Source: Chloroflexota bacterium (GTDB lineage: Bacteria; Chloroflexota; Anaerolineae; JAADDB01). Taken from it: a DNA stretch of 19,462 nucleotides. The stretch spans positions 1 through 19,462 of the forward strand of contig JAADDB010000057.1 in NCBI GenBank assembly GCA_013154135.1. Reading direction: 5' to 3'. A model generated the notes under the pieces. It ran no database searches and was not told the origin of the DNA. It saw only the letters and a list, made by a program, of their open reading frames with translations. Every line of letters begins with the position of its first letter. The first letter of the stretch is position 1. Of the stretch, positions 1-8,003 are shown in pieces. The position numbers and the translations under genes are program-made.

Positions 1-203
1 GGGGCTAAACCCCCGGGCTAAATTTGCAAAGCCCCCTGCGGGGGCTCTATATGGGCCGAGCATCGCCACCCACGGCCCATGATGGTCTCCCGCCCTTTTA
101 CTCGTTACTCGTTATGCGTTAGACCTTCGTCCATCCCGGCCGACTTCGCCCTTCAGCCAACCCCTTTAATCGTTAATCGTCAATCGTTACTCATTAATCG
201 TTA
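1..203 (-). repeat. Composite interspersed repeat, left copy
   Basis: Non-coding apart from the last codons of the AOR gene. Read on the minus strand it has five parts in order: a heptad tract (166-203: TAACGAT, TAATGAG, TAACGAT, TGACGAT, TAACGAT units), a spacer with GGCCGGGATGGACGAAG, a second heptad tract (98-121: TAACGCA, TAACGAG, TAACGAG), an 8-bp stem (51-58 with 73-80) and a GC hairpin around 31-46. The far end carries a CCCGGG-rich segment near 1-20. The same order recurs in opposite orientation at 19132-19330. Two blocks are identical between copies: 30 nt across the second heptad tract and 35 nt across the GC hairpin (32-66 here, 19257-19291 there). The hairpins lie just downstream of the AOR gene and could also act in termination. 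The element may continue left of the window. Confidence 0.85.
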
Positions 204-2097
204 CTCCCAACAAGTCCGCGACCCACTGGAGGCTCACGCTCTCCAACGCGGCGCGGGTGGGCATGCCTGTCTCCACATCCCACACGTTCATCGCGTAGTA
301 CAGATCCTTGGCCTGTTCCAGCTCCTCTTCATCGAGCTTGATGCCGTCGCTCTTTCCACCTTTGAGCGCTTCCTTGAAGAAGCGTTTGGGCAACACATCC
401 TGATCCCGGCCAATACCTTCCCGAGCGTTGAAGGCCCGCAGCATGTTCAACCGCCGCCGCCCGATCTCCTCCAATTCGTACAAGCTGATGTTCCACCCCG
501 TCACCGCGCGCAGGGCTTCCACCAGCTGCAAGGTGTCGTACAGCTGCCAGGCAGGACCGTAAACGAACTGACACACGGCCACCGTGTCCATCGCGCTGTA
601 GAACCACTGGGTGCGCACCGCGAACTTCACCTTCTCCCCGTTGAGCACCAAACGCCCCACCGGGTCTTTCAGGTCCAAAGTCGCCATCCGTTCCGGGTAA
701 GCCTTGTATGCGGGGTCATGCTCGCTGGATTGGTGATCCGCGCCAAAGGGGTTGACCGCGTAGATGAGCCCGAGGGACCGTTTGACGTGGGGCATGTGTG
801 CGGGCATCTCCTGGCCTTTCACCGTGGCCAACCGCTCCTCCGTTCCCCGCCCGATGATCTGGGCGGCCCGTGCGGACCCTTCGGCCAGGATGTTGCCGAA
901 GCCCTCGCGCCGCGCGATCATCTCCGTCATCCGGACCATCGCGTCCGCGTTGCCAAAGCGGAGCTCAATTCCCCCTGTGTCCTCCTCGGTAATGAGCCCT
1001 CGCTCAAAGCAATCCATGGCCCAGGCGATGGTGGCCCCGCAGGAGATGGTATCCATGCCGTACATGTTGCAGATCTGATTGGCGTAAGCCACGGCTTCCA
1101 AATTATCCACCCCGCAATAGGCGCCGAACGTGGCCAACGTCTCATACTCCGGGCCGCCGTAACGGGGGTCCACCTTGTAAGGTCCTTCGGTGACCTCCAC
1201 CACCCGCTTGCAGCGGATGATACAACCGTAGCACGTATCCCGCTCCTTGAGGATCTCATTGTACATGCGCTCACCCGAGATGCGTTCCGCGCCCTCAAAA
1301 TACCCGGATTCCCAGTTCCGGGTGGGCAATCCGCCCCCCTTGCTCTGGGAGACCACGATCTCCGCGGTGCCCAAAAGCCCCAGCCCTGCGGCGTCCGAGG
1401 AATCCAAGTTCTCCACACCCCACTTGGACAGCTCCCGCAACTTCTTGGGGTCCGCGATCTTGGGCCGTCCCTTGCTGGATCCCTTGACCACGATAGCTTT
1501 CAGGTTTTTGGAGCCCATGACCGCGCCCATCCCGGTCCGGCCGTTGGCCCGATTGGCCATGTTGATAAGCGCGGCGAAACGCACGCCTTTCTCCCCTGCG
1601 GGCCCCACCTGGAGGATCTCCAACTTCTTCTGGCCCAACTCTTCCTTGATCAGATCCTCCACCTCGCCGGTGACCTTCCCCCACAGGTGGGACGCATCGC
1701 GCAATTCCGCCTCACCGTCGTGGATCCACAAGTAGACGGGTTTTTCCGCCCTGCCCTTGACCACAATGGCATCGAACCCCGCGAACTTCAACTCCGCAGG
1801 GAAATAGCCGCCGCTTTGGGAATCGCCAATGGCCCCGGTCAAGGGGGATTTGGCCGTCACAGCCAGGCGGGATTGACCGGAAATGGGTGCGCCCGTCATC
1901 GGTCCGACGGCAAAGACCATCACATTCTCCGGCCCTACCGGGTCCGCGCCTTTGGGGATGAGCTTGAGCGCGTAGTACAGACCGATGGCACTGCCCCCCA
2001 TGTATTTGCGATAGAAGTGTTCATCCGGGGTTTCCACTTCCAAAGTCCCGTTGGTCAAGTCCACATGAAGAATGCGACCGTGGAAACCGTAAAGCAT
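187..2097 (-). CDS. aor: Aldehyde:ferredoxin oxidoreductase family protein (tungsten/molybdenum bis-pterin enzyme)
   Basis: A 636-residue protein, close to the usual AOR length. Family members oxidise aldehydes to carboxylates in the cytoplasm, using a tungsten or molybdenum bis-pyranopterin and one [4Fe-4S] cluster, normally with ferredoxin as acceptor. Visible hallmarks: the N-terminal start (YGFHGRILHVDLTNG), the cofactor segment GRTGMGAVMGSKNLKAI (186-202), the cluster cysteines C289, C292 and C296 in CYGCIIRC, and a distal C509 in DTVAVCQF, matching the spacing of the four ligands in Pyrococcus AOR. The GPEYETLA and LRFGNADA segments are also typical. The start is fixed by GGAGGTGA six bases upstream. 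It is the last operon gene, 97 bases after the aminotransferase gene, so a semialdehyde from transamination is a plausible substrate. The final residues VTINE and the stop lie inside a heptad repeat. Substrate and metal cannot be read from sequence; specialised relatives such as BamB belong to the same family. Confidence 0.93.
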   Translation of the reverse strand: MLYGFHGRILHVDLTNGTLEVETPDEHFYRKYMGGSAIGLYYALKLIPKGADPVGPENVMVFAVGPMTGAPISGQSRLAVTAKSPLTGAIGDSQSGGYFPAELKFAGFDAIVVKGRAEKPVYLWIHDGEAELRDASHLWGKVTGEVEDLIKEELGQKKLEILQVGPAGEKGVRFAALINMANRANGRTGMGAVMGSKNLKAIVVKGSSKGRPKIADPKKLRELSKWGVENLDSSDAAGLGLLGTAEIVVSQSKGGGLPTRNWESGYFEGAERISGERMYNEILKERDTCYGCIIRCKRVVEVTEGPYKVDPRYGGPEYETLATFGAYCGVDNLEAVAYANQICNMYGMDTISCGATIAWAMDCFERGLITEEDTGGIELRFGNADAMVRMTEMIARREGFGNILAEGSARAAQIIGRGTEERLATVKGQEMPAHMPHVKRSLGLIYAVNPFGADHQSSEHDPAYKAYPERMATLDLKDPVGRLVLNGEKVKFAVRTQWFYSAMDTVAVCQFVYGPAWQLYDTLQLVEALRAVTGWNISLYELEEIGRRRLNMLRAFNAREGIGRDQDVLPKRFFKEALKGGKSDGIKLDEEELEQAKDLYYAMNVWDVETGMPTRAALESVSLQWVADLLGVTINE

Positions 2098-2194
2098 GGG
2101 TCACCTCCGTATCAGGATTGAGATAGACGTGTCCGGTCGTACACGACACCGTGTGGCCGTCCACCCGTGTCCATTGTCTACCGTTCGTGGTCCG

Positions 2195-3493
2195 TTACCG
2201 AGCTGTCGCCTCCCCAACGGCCAGAGCCTCCGAGAAGATGCGGAGAGCCTCGGCCATCTGTTCTTGGGTTACCACCAAGGGAGGGATCCAACGAATTGTA
2301 TTATCCCACGGGCCGCAGGTCAAAAGAAGGAGGCCCCGTTCAAACGCGGCCTTGACCGTGGCCTTGGCCACCTCGGTCGCGGGCGTCCCGTCGGGATGGG
2401 TGAATTCGCTGGCAACCATCAAGCCCACACCGCGCACATCCCCGATGACAGGGTGATCCCGCTGCAATGCGCGCAACGCCTCCATCAACTGGGCACCTCG
2501 CTCCCGCGCGTTGGCCAGAAGGTCCTCCTCCTTGATGACGTCGACGGTGGCAATGGCCGCGGCCGCGGCCACCACATTGCCCCCGTACGTGCCTCCGTGG
2601 GTCCCCACCTTCCACTTAGCCATCAACTCCGGTCGGGCTGCGATGCCGCTGAGGGGCAGACCCGACGCGATGCCCTTGGCCATGACCAGGATGTCGGGGA
2701 CCACGTCGCTGTGCTCCACCGCGAACCACGTGCCCGTGCGCCCGAACCCCGTCTGCACTTCATCCGCGATGAGGAGAATGCCGTAGTGATCCGCGATCTC
2801 CCGCAGGCCTTCCAGGAAGGCCCGGGGGGCGGGCACGTACCCCCCTTCGCCCAGGACCGGTTCCACCAGAATGGCCGCGGTCTCCTCCGGCGCGGTTTGC
2901 GTCTTGAGGATGAACTTGAGCTCTTTGAGGGCGAAGTCCACGGCTGTCGCCTCATCCCAACCGTAGCGGTACGCGTAGGGGAAGGGTGCGAAGAACACGC
3001 CGGCCATCAAGGGCTGATAGCCCACGCGGTAGACCGTCTTTGAAGAGGTGAGGGACATGGTACCCACGGTACGGCCGTGAAAACTTCCCTGGAACGCGAT
3101 GATGTTCGTGCGGCCTGTGGCATGGCGGGCCAGCTTGATGCTGGCTTCCACGGCTTCCGCGCCCGAATTGGAGAAGAAGAATTGGTCCAACCCAGGCGGC
3201 GTGATATCCCGCAGGCGTTCGGCCAAACGGAGCAGGGGGGTGTGGCGGGCGATGTTCACCTGGCCGTGGAGGAGCTTGGCCGCCTGTTCCTGGACCGCCT
3301 GGACCACCCGAGGGTGTGCGTGGCCCGTGTTGGTCACGCCGATGCCGCTGGTGAAATCGAGATAGCGCCGTCCCTCCACATCGAAGAGATACGCGCCCTC
3401 CCCGCGCTCCACAATGAGGGGGAAAATCCGGCCCCACACGGGGGAAAGTAATGTCCGTTCCAACTCGGCCCAATGGGCGAGAGTTCCGCTCAT
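2195..3493 (-). CDS. gabT: Class III PLP aminotransferase, 4-aminobutyrate aminotransferase type
   Basis: A 432-residue cytoplasmic fold-type I PLP enzyme. It is expected to move an omega-amino group (GABA, or a related diamine or omega-amino acid) to 2-oxoglutarate, yielding a semialdehyde and glutamate. Visible: the phosphate-cup region SNSGAEAVEASIKLAR (108-123), the FHGRT motif (138-142), D244 in ADEVQTGFGRTG, which contacts the PLP pyridine nitrogen in this family, and the Schiff-base lysine K273 in MAKGIASGLPL. HGGTYGGN follows, as in GABA aminotransferases. The start is supported by AGGAGGTGA six bases upstream. It lies 40 bases after the F420:NADP oxidoreductase gene and 97 bases before the AOR gene. 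Ornithine, putrescine or beta-alanine specificity cannot be excluded; sequence features favour the GabT/PuuE group over ArgD. Confidence 0.88.
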   Translation of the reverse strand: MSGTLAHWAELERTLLSPVWGRIFPLIVERGEGAYLFDVEGRRYLDFTSGIGVTNTGHAHPRVVQAVQEQAAKLLHGQVNIARHTPLLRLAERLRDITPPGLDQFFFSNSGAEAVEASIKLARHATGRTNIIAFQGSFHGRTVGTMSLTSSKTVYRVGYQPLMAGVFFAPFPYAYRYGWDEATAVDFALKELKFILKTQTAPEETAAILVEPVLGEGGYVPAPRAFLEGLREIADHYGILLIADEVQTGFGRTGTWFAVEHSDVVPDILVMAKGIASGLPLSGIAARPELMAKWKVGTHGGTYGGNVVAAAAAIATVDVIKEEDLLANARERGAQLMEALRALQRDHPVIGDVRGVGLMVASEFTHPDGTPATEVAKATVKAAFERGLLLLTCGPWDNTIRWIPPLVVTQEQMAEALRIFSEALAVGEATAR

Positions 3494-3533
3494 GCGTCAC
3501 CTCCTCGTCAGTTGAATCCTAGCGCCGGAGGGG

Positions 3534-4223
3534 TCAGTCCTCCCCGGCCCGCGCTTCATCACCCTCCAGTCCTGTAATCCGGATACCGGCTCCTTTGGCC
3601 TTGTAGCGTTTGTTGATGCCGATGAGAATCGGGGTCAGACCCTCGACGACCACCGCGTTGGCCAAAGGCCCCGCGTCGATGCCTCGCATGCCCGCGGCCT
3701 GGGCCAAAGCAATGGCCACGGCCTTGGCCTCCTTATCATCCCCGCAGACCAACACATCACAGTCGATGGGGTGCTCCGGGTCTTTCAAGTGGGCCGCGGA
3801 AATGTTCTGAAACGCGGCCACCACCTTCACATTCTCCCCGAGAAAGGCTTGAGCCTCCTGTGTGGCCGATCCCCCCTCGGGAATGTGCACCACCGTCACT
3901 TTCGGGGGCTTGAGGGGGACGGTCACGTCGATGAACACCTTGCCCTGGACCGCCCTCTTGATCTGAGCCAAGGTCACCTTGTGCGCGCTGTACGGGACGG
4001 TCAGGACCACCACGTCCCCTTCCTGGGCCGCGGAGACGTTGTCCGTACCCCGGATGGTGTCCACCCCCGCGCGGGCATTCAACTCCGCGGCCACACGGGC
4101 CCCCTTCTCCGCGCTGCGGGACCCGATGATGACTTCATAGCCTGCCCGTGCCCAACGCATGGCCAATCCCGAACCTTCTTTGCCGGTTCCACCGATAACA
4201 GCAATACGCGGCAGCTTCTTCAT
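3534..4223 (-). CDS. npdG: NADPH-dependent F420 reductase (F420:NADP oxidoreductase) homologue
   Basis: About 229 residues from the chosen ATG. This family transfers hydride between reduced coenzyme F420 and NADP+ in the cytoplasm. The N-terminus carries the Rossmann motif VIGGTGKEGSGLAMRWA, followed by IGSRSAEKG; the S-R pair after the second strand is the NADP 2'-phosphate pocket in Fno. The central VVLTVPYSAH and FIDVTVPL and the later AFQNISA are also typical. An upstream in-frame ATG would add 14 residues, but the GGAGGG lies nine bases before the ATG at 4223, so the shorter form is preferred. The gene sits between the GT-C glycosyltransferase and the aminotransferase and probably belongs to the same operon. 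Homologues also occur in genomes without proven F420, so a role with another flavin-like cofactor is possible. Confidence 0.85.
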   Translation of the reverse strand: MKKLPRIAVIGGTGKEGSGLAMRWARAGYEVIIGSRSAEKGARVAAELNARAGVDTIRGTDNVSAAQEGDVVVLTVPYSAHKVTLAQIKRAVQGKVFIDVTVPLKPPKVTVVHIPEGGSATQEAQAFLGENVKVVAAFQNISAAHLKDPEHPIDCDVLVCGDDKEAKAVAIALAQAAGMRGIDAGPLANAVVVEGLTPILIGINKRYKAKGAGIRITGLEGDEARAGED

Positions 4224-4314
4224 CGTTTGTTCCCTCCGTAGTGTGAGTGTTGGTATTGGATACAACTTTGTTCCCTACCGGGCCGAACTCAACTTCCGGC
4301 CGGCCTCTTACTCG

Positions 4315-5790
4315 TCAAGCCTTCCTCGCCCCTTTTTCTCGCCAGCCCACATAGAGCGGCACACCGAAAACCCACGTCACGCCGATGAGATGCGCGACCA
4401 AAGGCGGAAAGTAGGCGCGAAACCGCCATCGGATGTTCGTCCAGAACACGTCCCCGGTCAACGCGGTAAAGGCCCAGGTGTGTACGCCCTTGTACCAGGC
4501 CGGATGGGCGGCCAAGGTGGCCAGCGCAACCAGCCAGGAAACGTACCAAGGGCGCCAGTTGCTGGCAAAAAGCGCCACCAGCAACACCAACACGGCCAAC
4601 CACGCGTGGACCAACGTGATGGGACGGGACTCGCGCGCGTTCGGGAACGCGCGGAGCGCCCACACAAACACCCCCGCGTAGCCCAGAAGAAAGACCGCGC
4701 GGAACACCATCTGCGCCCGGCTAAACGCGTGGGGGATTTCCAAGGCCATCCCCAGCAAGATAGCCAGGGCCTGGGGCGAGCGCCCCGCAAAATCCGACTC
4801 GTGCAAAGCCTGCCACCGCGTCGGATCGGGCCAGAGGAACAGAGCGAACACCGCGGCCGTCCCCAGGAAAATCCCTCCAACCCATACAGTATACCGCAAC
4901 CGGTCAACCCAGCGAGAACGCTGTTTTACCCCCCACAGCCAGAGCAAGGGCCAGAGGAACAGGGGCGTGACCTTCACCAGCGTGGCCAAAGCCAGGGCCG
5001 TATGGGCCATCACATCCCGCCCTCGGACCAGAAGCCACACACTCAAAAGGAGGAAAGCCACCATCACACTGTCATTGTGCCCATTACCCACCCACTCCAG
5101 CAAGACCAGGGGGTTCCAGGCGAAGAACAGCAGGCGCCAAGCCCGCTCCTCGGGCCACACCGCGCGGAGCAACCGGTCCACCAGAAACAGAGACGCGGCA
5201 TACGCGGCCAGGGAGATAAGCTTCAGACCAAACACATGCCACCCGAAATGAGCGGGTTCCGTGAGCCAACCGGGGATCAGCGCGAGCACCTCCCACAAAG
5301 GACTGTACCCGGACGAGATCTCCTTCCACTCCCCCATCAGCCCGATCCACGGGTCATGGGGGAAGTGGGAAGGGATCACGATAAAGGGATTGGCGCCGTA
5401 CAGCAGCCACAACCGGGTGCGCACACCGTACATGAGCATGTCAATGGCGAAAATGGGATAGAGAAACACCAACGTGACCGCGAAGATCCCTCCGCCTGCC
5501 CAAATCCAGGGAATAGCCGCAGCATCCAGGGGTGACCGGTCTGACCACATCAACCACGCCAACCCTCCGAAGAGGAGGACGTAAGCCAGCAGCAAGCCCA
5601 ACGCGGCGGCCAAGTGATAATGGGTCAACTTGGCGAAATCCACCGGAGGCACCCGCGCGTAGAGCCGCGGGAGGGGAAAGGCCCAAGCCAACAGGCCATA
5701 AAAGAACTCCCCTCCGACGGCCAGGGCAAGAAAGGGGCCCCACCGGGCCACACCGTTGGACATGCGAACATTCAGGGACAAAAACTTCAT
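4315..5790 (-). CDS. Polytopic GT-C fold glycosyltransferase (mannosyltransferase-like)
   Basis: A 491-residue integral membrane protein with roughly ten or more hydrophobic spans and no soluble domain. Between the early spans it has FAIDMLMYGVRTRLWLLYG, with D117, followed by NPF and by DPWIGLMGEWKEISSGYSPLW. An acidic residue after the first long spans, then a Y-rich SPLW loop, is typical of polyprenyl-phosphate-sugar-dependent GT-C enzymes (GT87 and MptB-like groups). It would add a sugar, often mannose, to a lipid or glycan on the outer face of the membrane. The ATG at 5790 overlaps the ssnA stop by four bases, implying translational coupling, but no strong ribosome site precedes it. Its place inside a catabolic operon is odd. 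The stop sits at TTGACGAGTAAG, which resembles a heptad-repeat unit. Donor and acceptor are unknown. Confidence 0.75.
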   Translation of the reverse strand: MKFLSLNVRMSNGVARWGPFLALAVGGEFFYGLLAWAFPLPRLYARVPPVDFAKLTHYHLAAALGLLLAYVLLFGGLAWLMWSDRSPLDAAAIPWIWAGGGIFAVTLVFLYPIFAIDMLMYGVRTRLWLLYGANPFIVIPSHFPHDPWIGLMGEWKEISSGYSPLWEVLALIPGWLTEPAHFGWHVFGLKLISLAAYAASLFLVDRLLRAVWPEERAWRLLFFAWNPLVLLEWVGNGHNDSVMVAFLLLSVWLLVRGRDVMAHTALALATLVKVTPLFLWPLLWLWGVKQRSRWVDRLRYTVWVGGIFLGTAAVFALFLWPDPTRWQALHESDFAGRSPQALAILLGMALEIPHAFSRAQMVFRAVFLLGYAGVFVWALRAFPNARESRPITLVHAWLAVLVLLVALFASNWRPWYVSWLVALATLAAHPAWYKGVHTWAFTALTGDVFWTNIRWRFRAYFPPLVAHLIGVTWVFGVPLYVGWREKGARKA

Positions 5791-7151
5791 GCAGACTCAC
5801 TCAAAGCCCAAAACCGCTCCCACGTGGCCCTTGCCACCTCCCGCGCGCGTGCCATAATCGCTTCCTCATCCAGGGTCAACAACACCCGGTCCCGCATGAG
5901 GAAACGTCCCTGCACAATAGTCGTGGTCACCTGAGTGCCGTCCACGCCGAAGATCACGTGCCAGGGGAAATTTTCCACTGTGAGGGGAGTAGGCGGGTCA
6001 TAATCCAGGAAGATGATATCCGCGACCGCGCCGGGCGAGAGTTCCCCCACAGTGAAGGGGAAAAAGTGGGAAGCCAAACGGGCGTTGTTCTGGAACTGGA
6101 TCTGGATCACCTGGTCGGCCGGGAGCACACGGGGATCCCGGCGGTGCACTTTGTGTAAGAGGTAGGCCACGTGCATCTCGGTGAACATGTTGTTGCTGAA
6201 CCCGTCGTTTCCCAACACCACCTTCATGTTCCCGCGGAGCATGGTGGGCACATCTGCGACGCCCACCGCGTTGTTCATGTTGGACCGGGGTTGGTGGGAC
6301 ACCCAGGTTTCCGTATCCCGCAACACCTCCAACTCCCACGCGTCCACGTCAATGGCATGGGCCACGATGGTGTCCGGGCCCAGGATGCCGTGCCGGTACA
6401 ACCGGTCCACCACGCGCTGTTGATAACGCTCCAGGGAGACATCCTGGTCAAAGGGGCCTTCGGCCACGTGGATGTGGAAGCCGGAATGGCCCACTGATTG
6501 GGCCTCCGCGACACAGCGGTCCAACGTCTTGTCCGAGAGGGTCATGGCCGCGTGCAGGCCAAAGGTCGCGGCCAAGCGGGGGTGCTTTTCCTCGCGCACC
6601 CGTTTGATGAAACGCACATTTTCCCGGATACCCGCTTCTGCCACCTCCGGCCCATCCCGGTCGCTCACTTCGTAACAGAGCACCGCACGCACACCCGATT
6701 CCAACACCGCATCCGCGATGACATCCAGGGAGCCTTCCACAAAGCGGTTGGACGCGTGGTGGTCGAACAGGGTGGTGGCTCCGTGCTTGATCGCGTCCAC
6801 TATGGGAACCAGCGCGGAATAGCGGACCCCTTCTTCGTCCAACGCGCGGTCCAGCTGCCACCACAAACGGGCCAAGATCTCGGGGAAATTCTTCATGGGC
6901 GGTCCCGGGATGTACATGCCCCGGGCAAAGGTGCCGTAGAAGTGGGTGTGTGCCACTATCAGCCCGGGCATGACGATCTGCCCCCGGGCGTCCACCAGAT
7001 CCCAGTCAGGATAGCGAGCCGTGAGCTCTTGGGTAGTCCCCACATCTCGGATGAACCCGTCCTCCACCGCGACCGCGCCATCCTCAATCATGCGCGGATT
7101 TCGCCCAAAGGGGAATACCCGACCGTGAGTGATGAGAAAACGCGTGCCCAT
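5787..7151 (-). CDS. ssnA: SsnA-type aminohydrolase (amidohydrolase superfamily)
   Basis: 454 residues. It matches the ATZ/TRZ-like, zinc-dependent deaminase/hydrolase branch and in particular SsnA. Metal and catalytic residues are in place: H68-T-H70 after VMPGLIVA, H228 and E231 in HIHVAEG, H265 in VAHAID and D316 in GNDGFSNNMF. SsnA-specific stretches are LWWQLDRALDEEG, FDHHASNRFVEGSLD and SNMNNAVG. The frame is open to 7307, but the preceding gene ends at 7178 and AGGAGG lies 11 bases before the ATG at 7151, so that start is used. It begins 26 bases after the HoxU-like gene and overlaps the next gene by four bases. In E. coli and gut anaerobes ssnA sits with selenium-dependent hydroxylase and purine-degradation genes; none of those is visible here. 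The substrate is therefore open. Confidence 0.88.
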   Translation of the reverse strand: MGTRFLITHGRVFPFGRNPRMIEDGAVAVEDGFIRDVGTTQELTARYPDWDLVDARGQIVMPGLIVAHTHFYGTFARGMYIPGPPMKNFPEILARLWWQLDRALDEEGVRYSALVPIVDAIKHGATTLFDHHASNRFVEGSLDVIADAVLESGVRAVLCYEVSDRDGPEVAEAGIRENVRFIKRVREEKHPRLAATFGLHAAMTLSDKTLDRCVAEAQSVGHSGFHIHVAEGPFDQDVSLERYQQRVVDRLYRHGILGPDTIVAHAIDVDAWELEVLRDTETWVSHQPRSNMNNAVGVADVPTMLRGNMKVVLGNDGFSNNMFTEMHVAYLLHKVHRRDPRVLPADQVIQIQFQNNARLASHFFPFTVGELSPGAVADIIFLDYDPPTPLTVENFPWHVIFGVDGTQVTTTIVQGRFLMRDRVLLTLDEEAIMARAREVARATWERFWALSESA

Positions 7152-7177
7152 AACTGAGATAGCCTCCTCTGTAGGTT

Positions 7178-7870
7178 TTATCGTTCCTTGTACCATGCCC
7201 GTTTTTCCTCGCGCTTGCGCTGCCAGATGGCTTCTGGCGAGAGCCCCTCCTCCAGGAGCAACTCCTCCTTGGCCTTGAGCGCGCCTGTGGGACATACCGC
7301 GACGCAATTGCCGCAGAACACACAGGTTGTTTGGGGCATGGGTAGATGGTAGAAGGTGTCGACCCGGGAATGGAACCCGCGGCCGCTGATGGTGAGCGCG
7401 TAGGTGAACTGCATGTCGTCACCACAGGCCTGGACGCAGCGACCGCAAAGGACGCATTTGTTGTAATCCCGCACGTAAAAGGGGTTGTCATCGTACACGG
7501 GGAATGTGAGACGTTCCCCGTCGGAAAACCGCTCCAGGTCGGCTCCTACCTCCTCCGCGTAGGCCAAGAGCTCCGGGGCTTCGCTCAGGTCCACGGTGGA
7601 GGCCAGGAGTTCGAGGATGGTGCGCCGGGCCCGACGCACGCGCTCGCTCTGGGTGTGGATGACCGCGCGGTCTTGCACCCGCGCCACGCACGCGGGAACC
7701 AGGGTGCGCGCGCCTTCCCATTCCACCACGCACAGACGACACAGGGCCTGTGGGGTGAGACTTTCGTGCACGCACAGCCGTGGGATGTGGATACCCACCT
7801 GTTCCGCGGCTTCGAGAATGGTCATCTCCGGTGAAACCGGCACTCGCTGTCCGTCGATTATTACATGCAT
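7178..7870 (-). CDS. HoxU/NuoG-N-terminal-like iron-sulfur subunit of an NADH diaphorase module
   Basis: 230 residues. The N-terminal [2Fe-2S] domain has C33-x10-C44-x2-C47-x13-C61, the classic complex I/HoxU spacing. Two ferredoxin-type [4Fe-4S] clusters follow: C138, C141, C144, C148 and C182, C185, C188, C192. The region between (about 82-115), where NuoG and HoxU carry the His/Cys3 [4Fe-4S] cluster, keeps the flanking helix (RRTILELLAS) but has no cysteine, so that cluster seems lost. It would relay electrons from the NuoF-like flavin subunit to an unidentified catalytic partner. The ATG at 7870 is chosen because AGGAG lies seven bases upstream; an in-frame TTG at 7924 would add 18 unconvincing residues. 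It lies 118 bases after the NuoF-like gene and 26 bases before ssnA. There is no hydrogenase or formate dehydrogenase domain in this polypeptide. Confidence 0.88.
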   Translation of the reverse strand: MHVIIDGQRVPVSPEMTILEAAEQVGIHIPRLCVHESLTPQALCRLCVVEWEGARTLVPACVARVQDRAVIHTQSERVRRARRTILELLASTVDLSEAPELLAYAEEVGADLERFSDGERLTFPVYDDNPFYVRDYNKCVLCGRCVQACGDDMQFTYALTISGRGFHSRVDTFYHLPMPQTTCVFCGNCVAVCPTGALKAKEELLLEEGLSPEAIWQRKREEKRAWYKER

Positions 7871-7977
7871 CGTGGATCTCCTGATATGAAATGGATCCCA
7901 GGCAATGGGCATTTCGGTCGCCAACCTGATCCATCCAAAACCATCGCCGCGTTCATCACTTCCCCCAACCCATGAAC

Positions 7978-8003
7978 CGCGTTACCCGTCAATCGTCACT
8001 CAT
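7978..8003 (-). repeat. Degenerate heptad tract at the 3' end of the NuoF-like gene
   Basis: On the minus strand this reads ATGAG, TGACGAT, TGACGGG, TAACGCG, clear variants of the TAACGAT/TAACGAG heptads of the long repeats. It supplies the last codons (MSDD) and the TGA stop of the NuoF-like gene. Confidence 0.65.

Noticed and set aside
98..203. Heptad tracts as a CRISPR array
   Set aside because: Units are 7 bases with no regular spacers, and there are no cas genes.
79..2121. Long plus-strand ORF antisense to the AOR gene (also 4159-5535, 10777-12018, 13885-14787 and 17890-18855)
   Set aside because: Each lies opposite a well-supported minus-strand gene, shows Pro/Arg/His/Gln-rich sequence without recognisable domains, and reflects the scarcity of stops in GC-rich antisense frames.
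7152..7307. N-terminal extension of SsnA starting at 7307
   Set aside because: It would overlap the HoxU-like gene, and the extra residues resemble no amidohydrolase; the ribosome site points to 7151.
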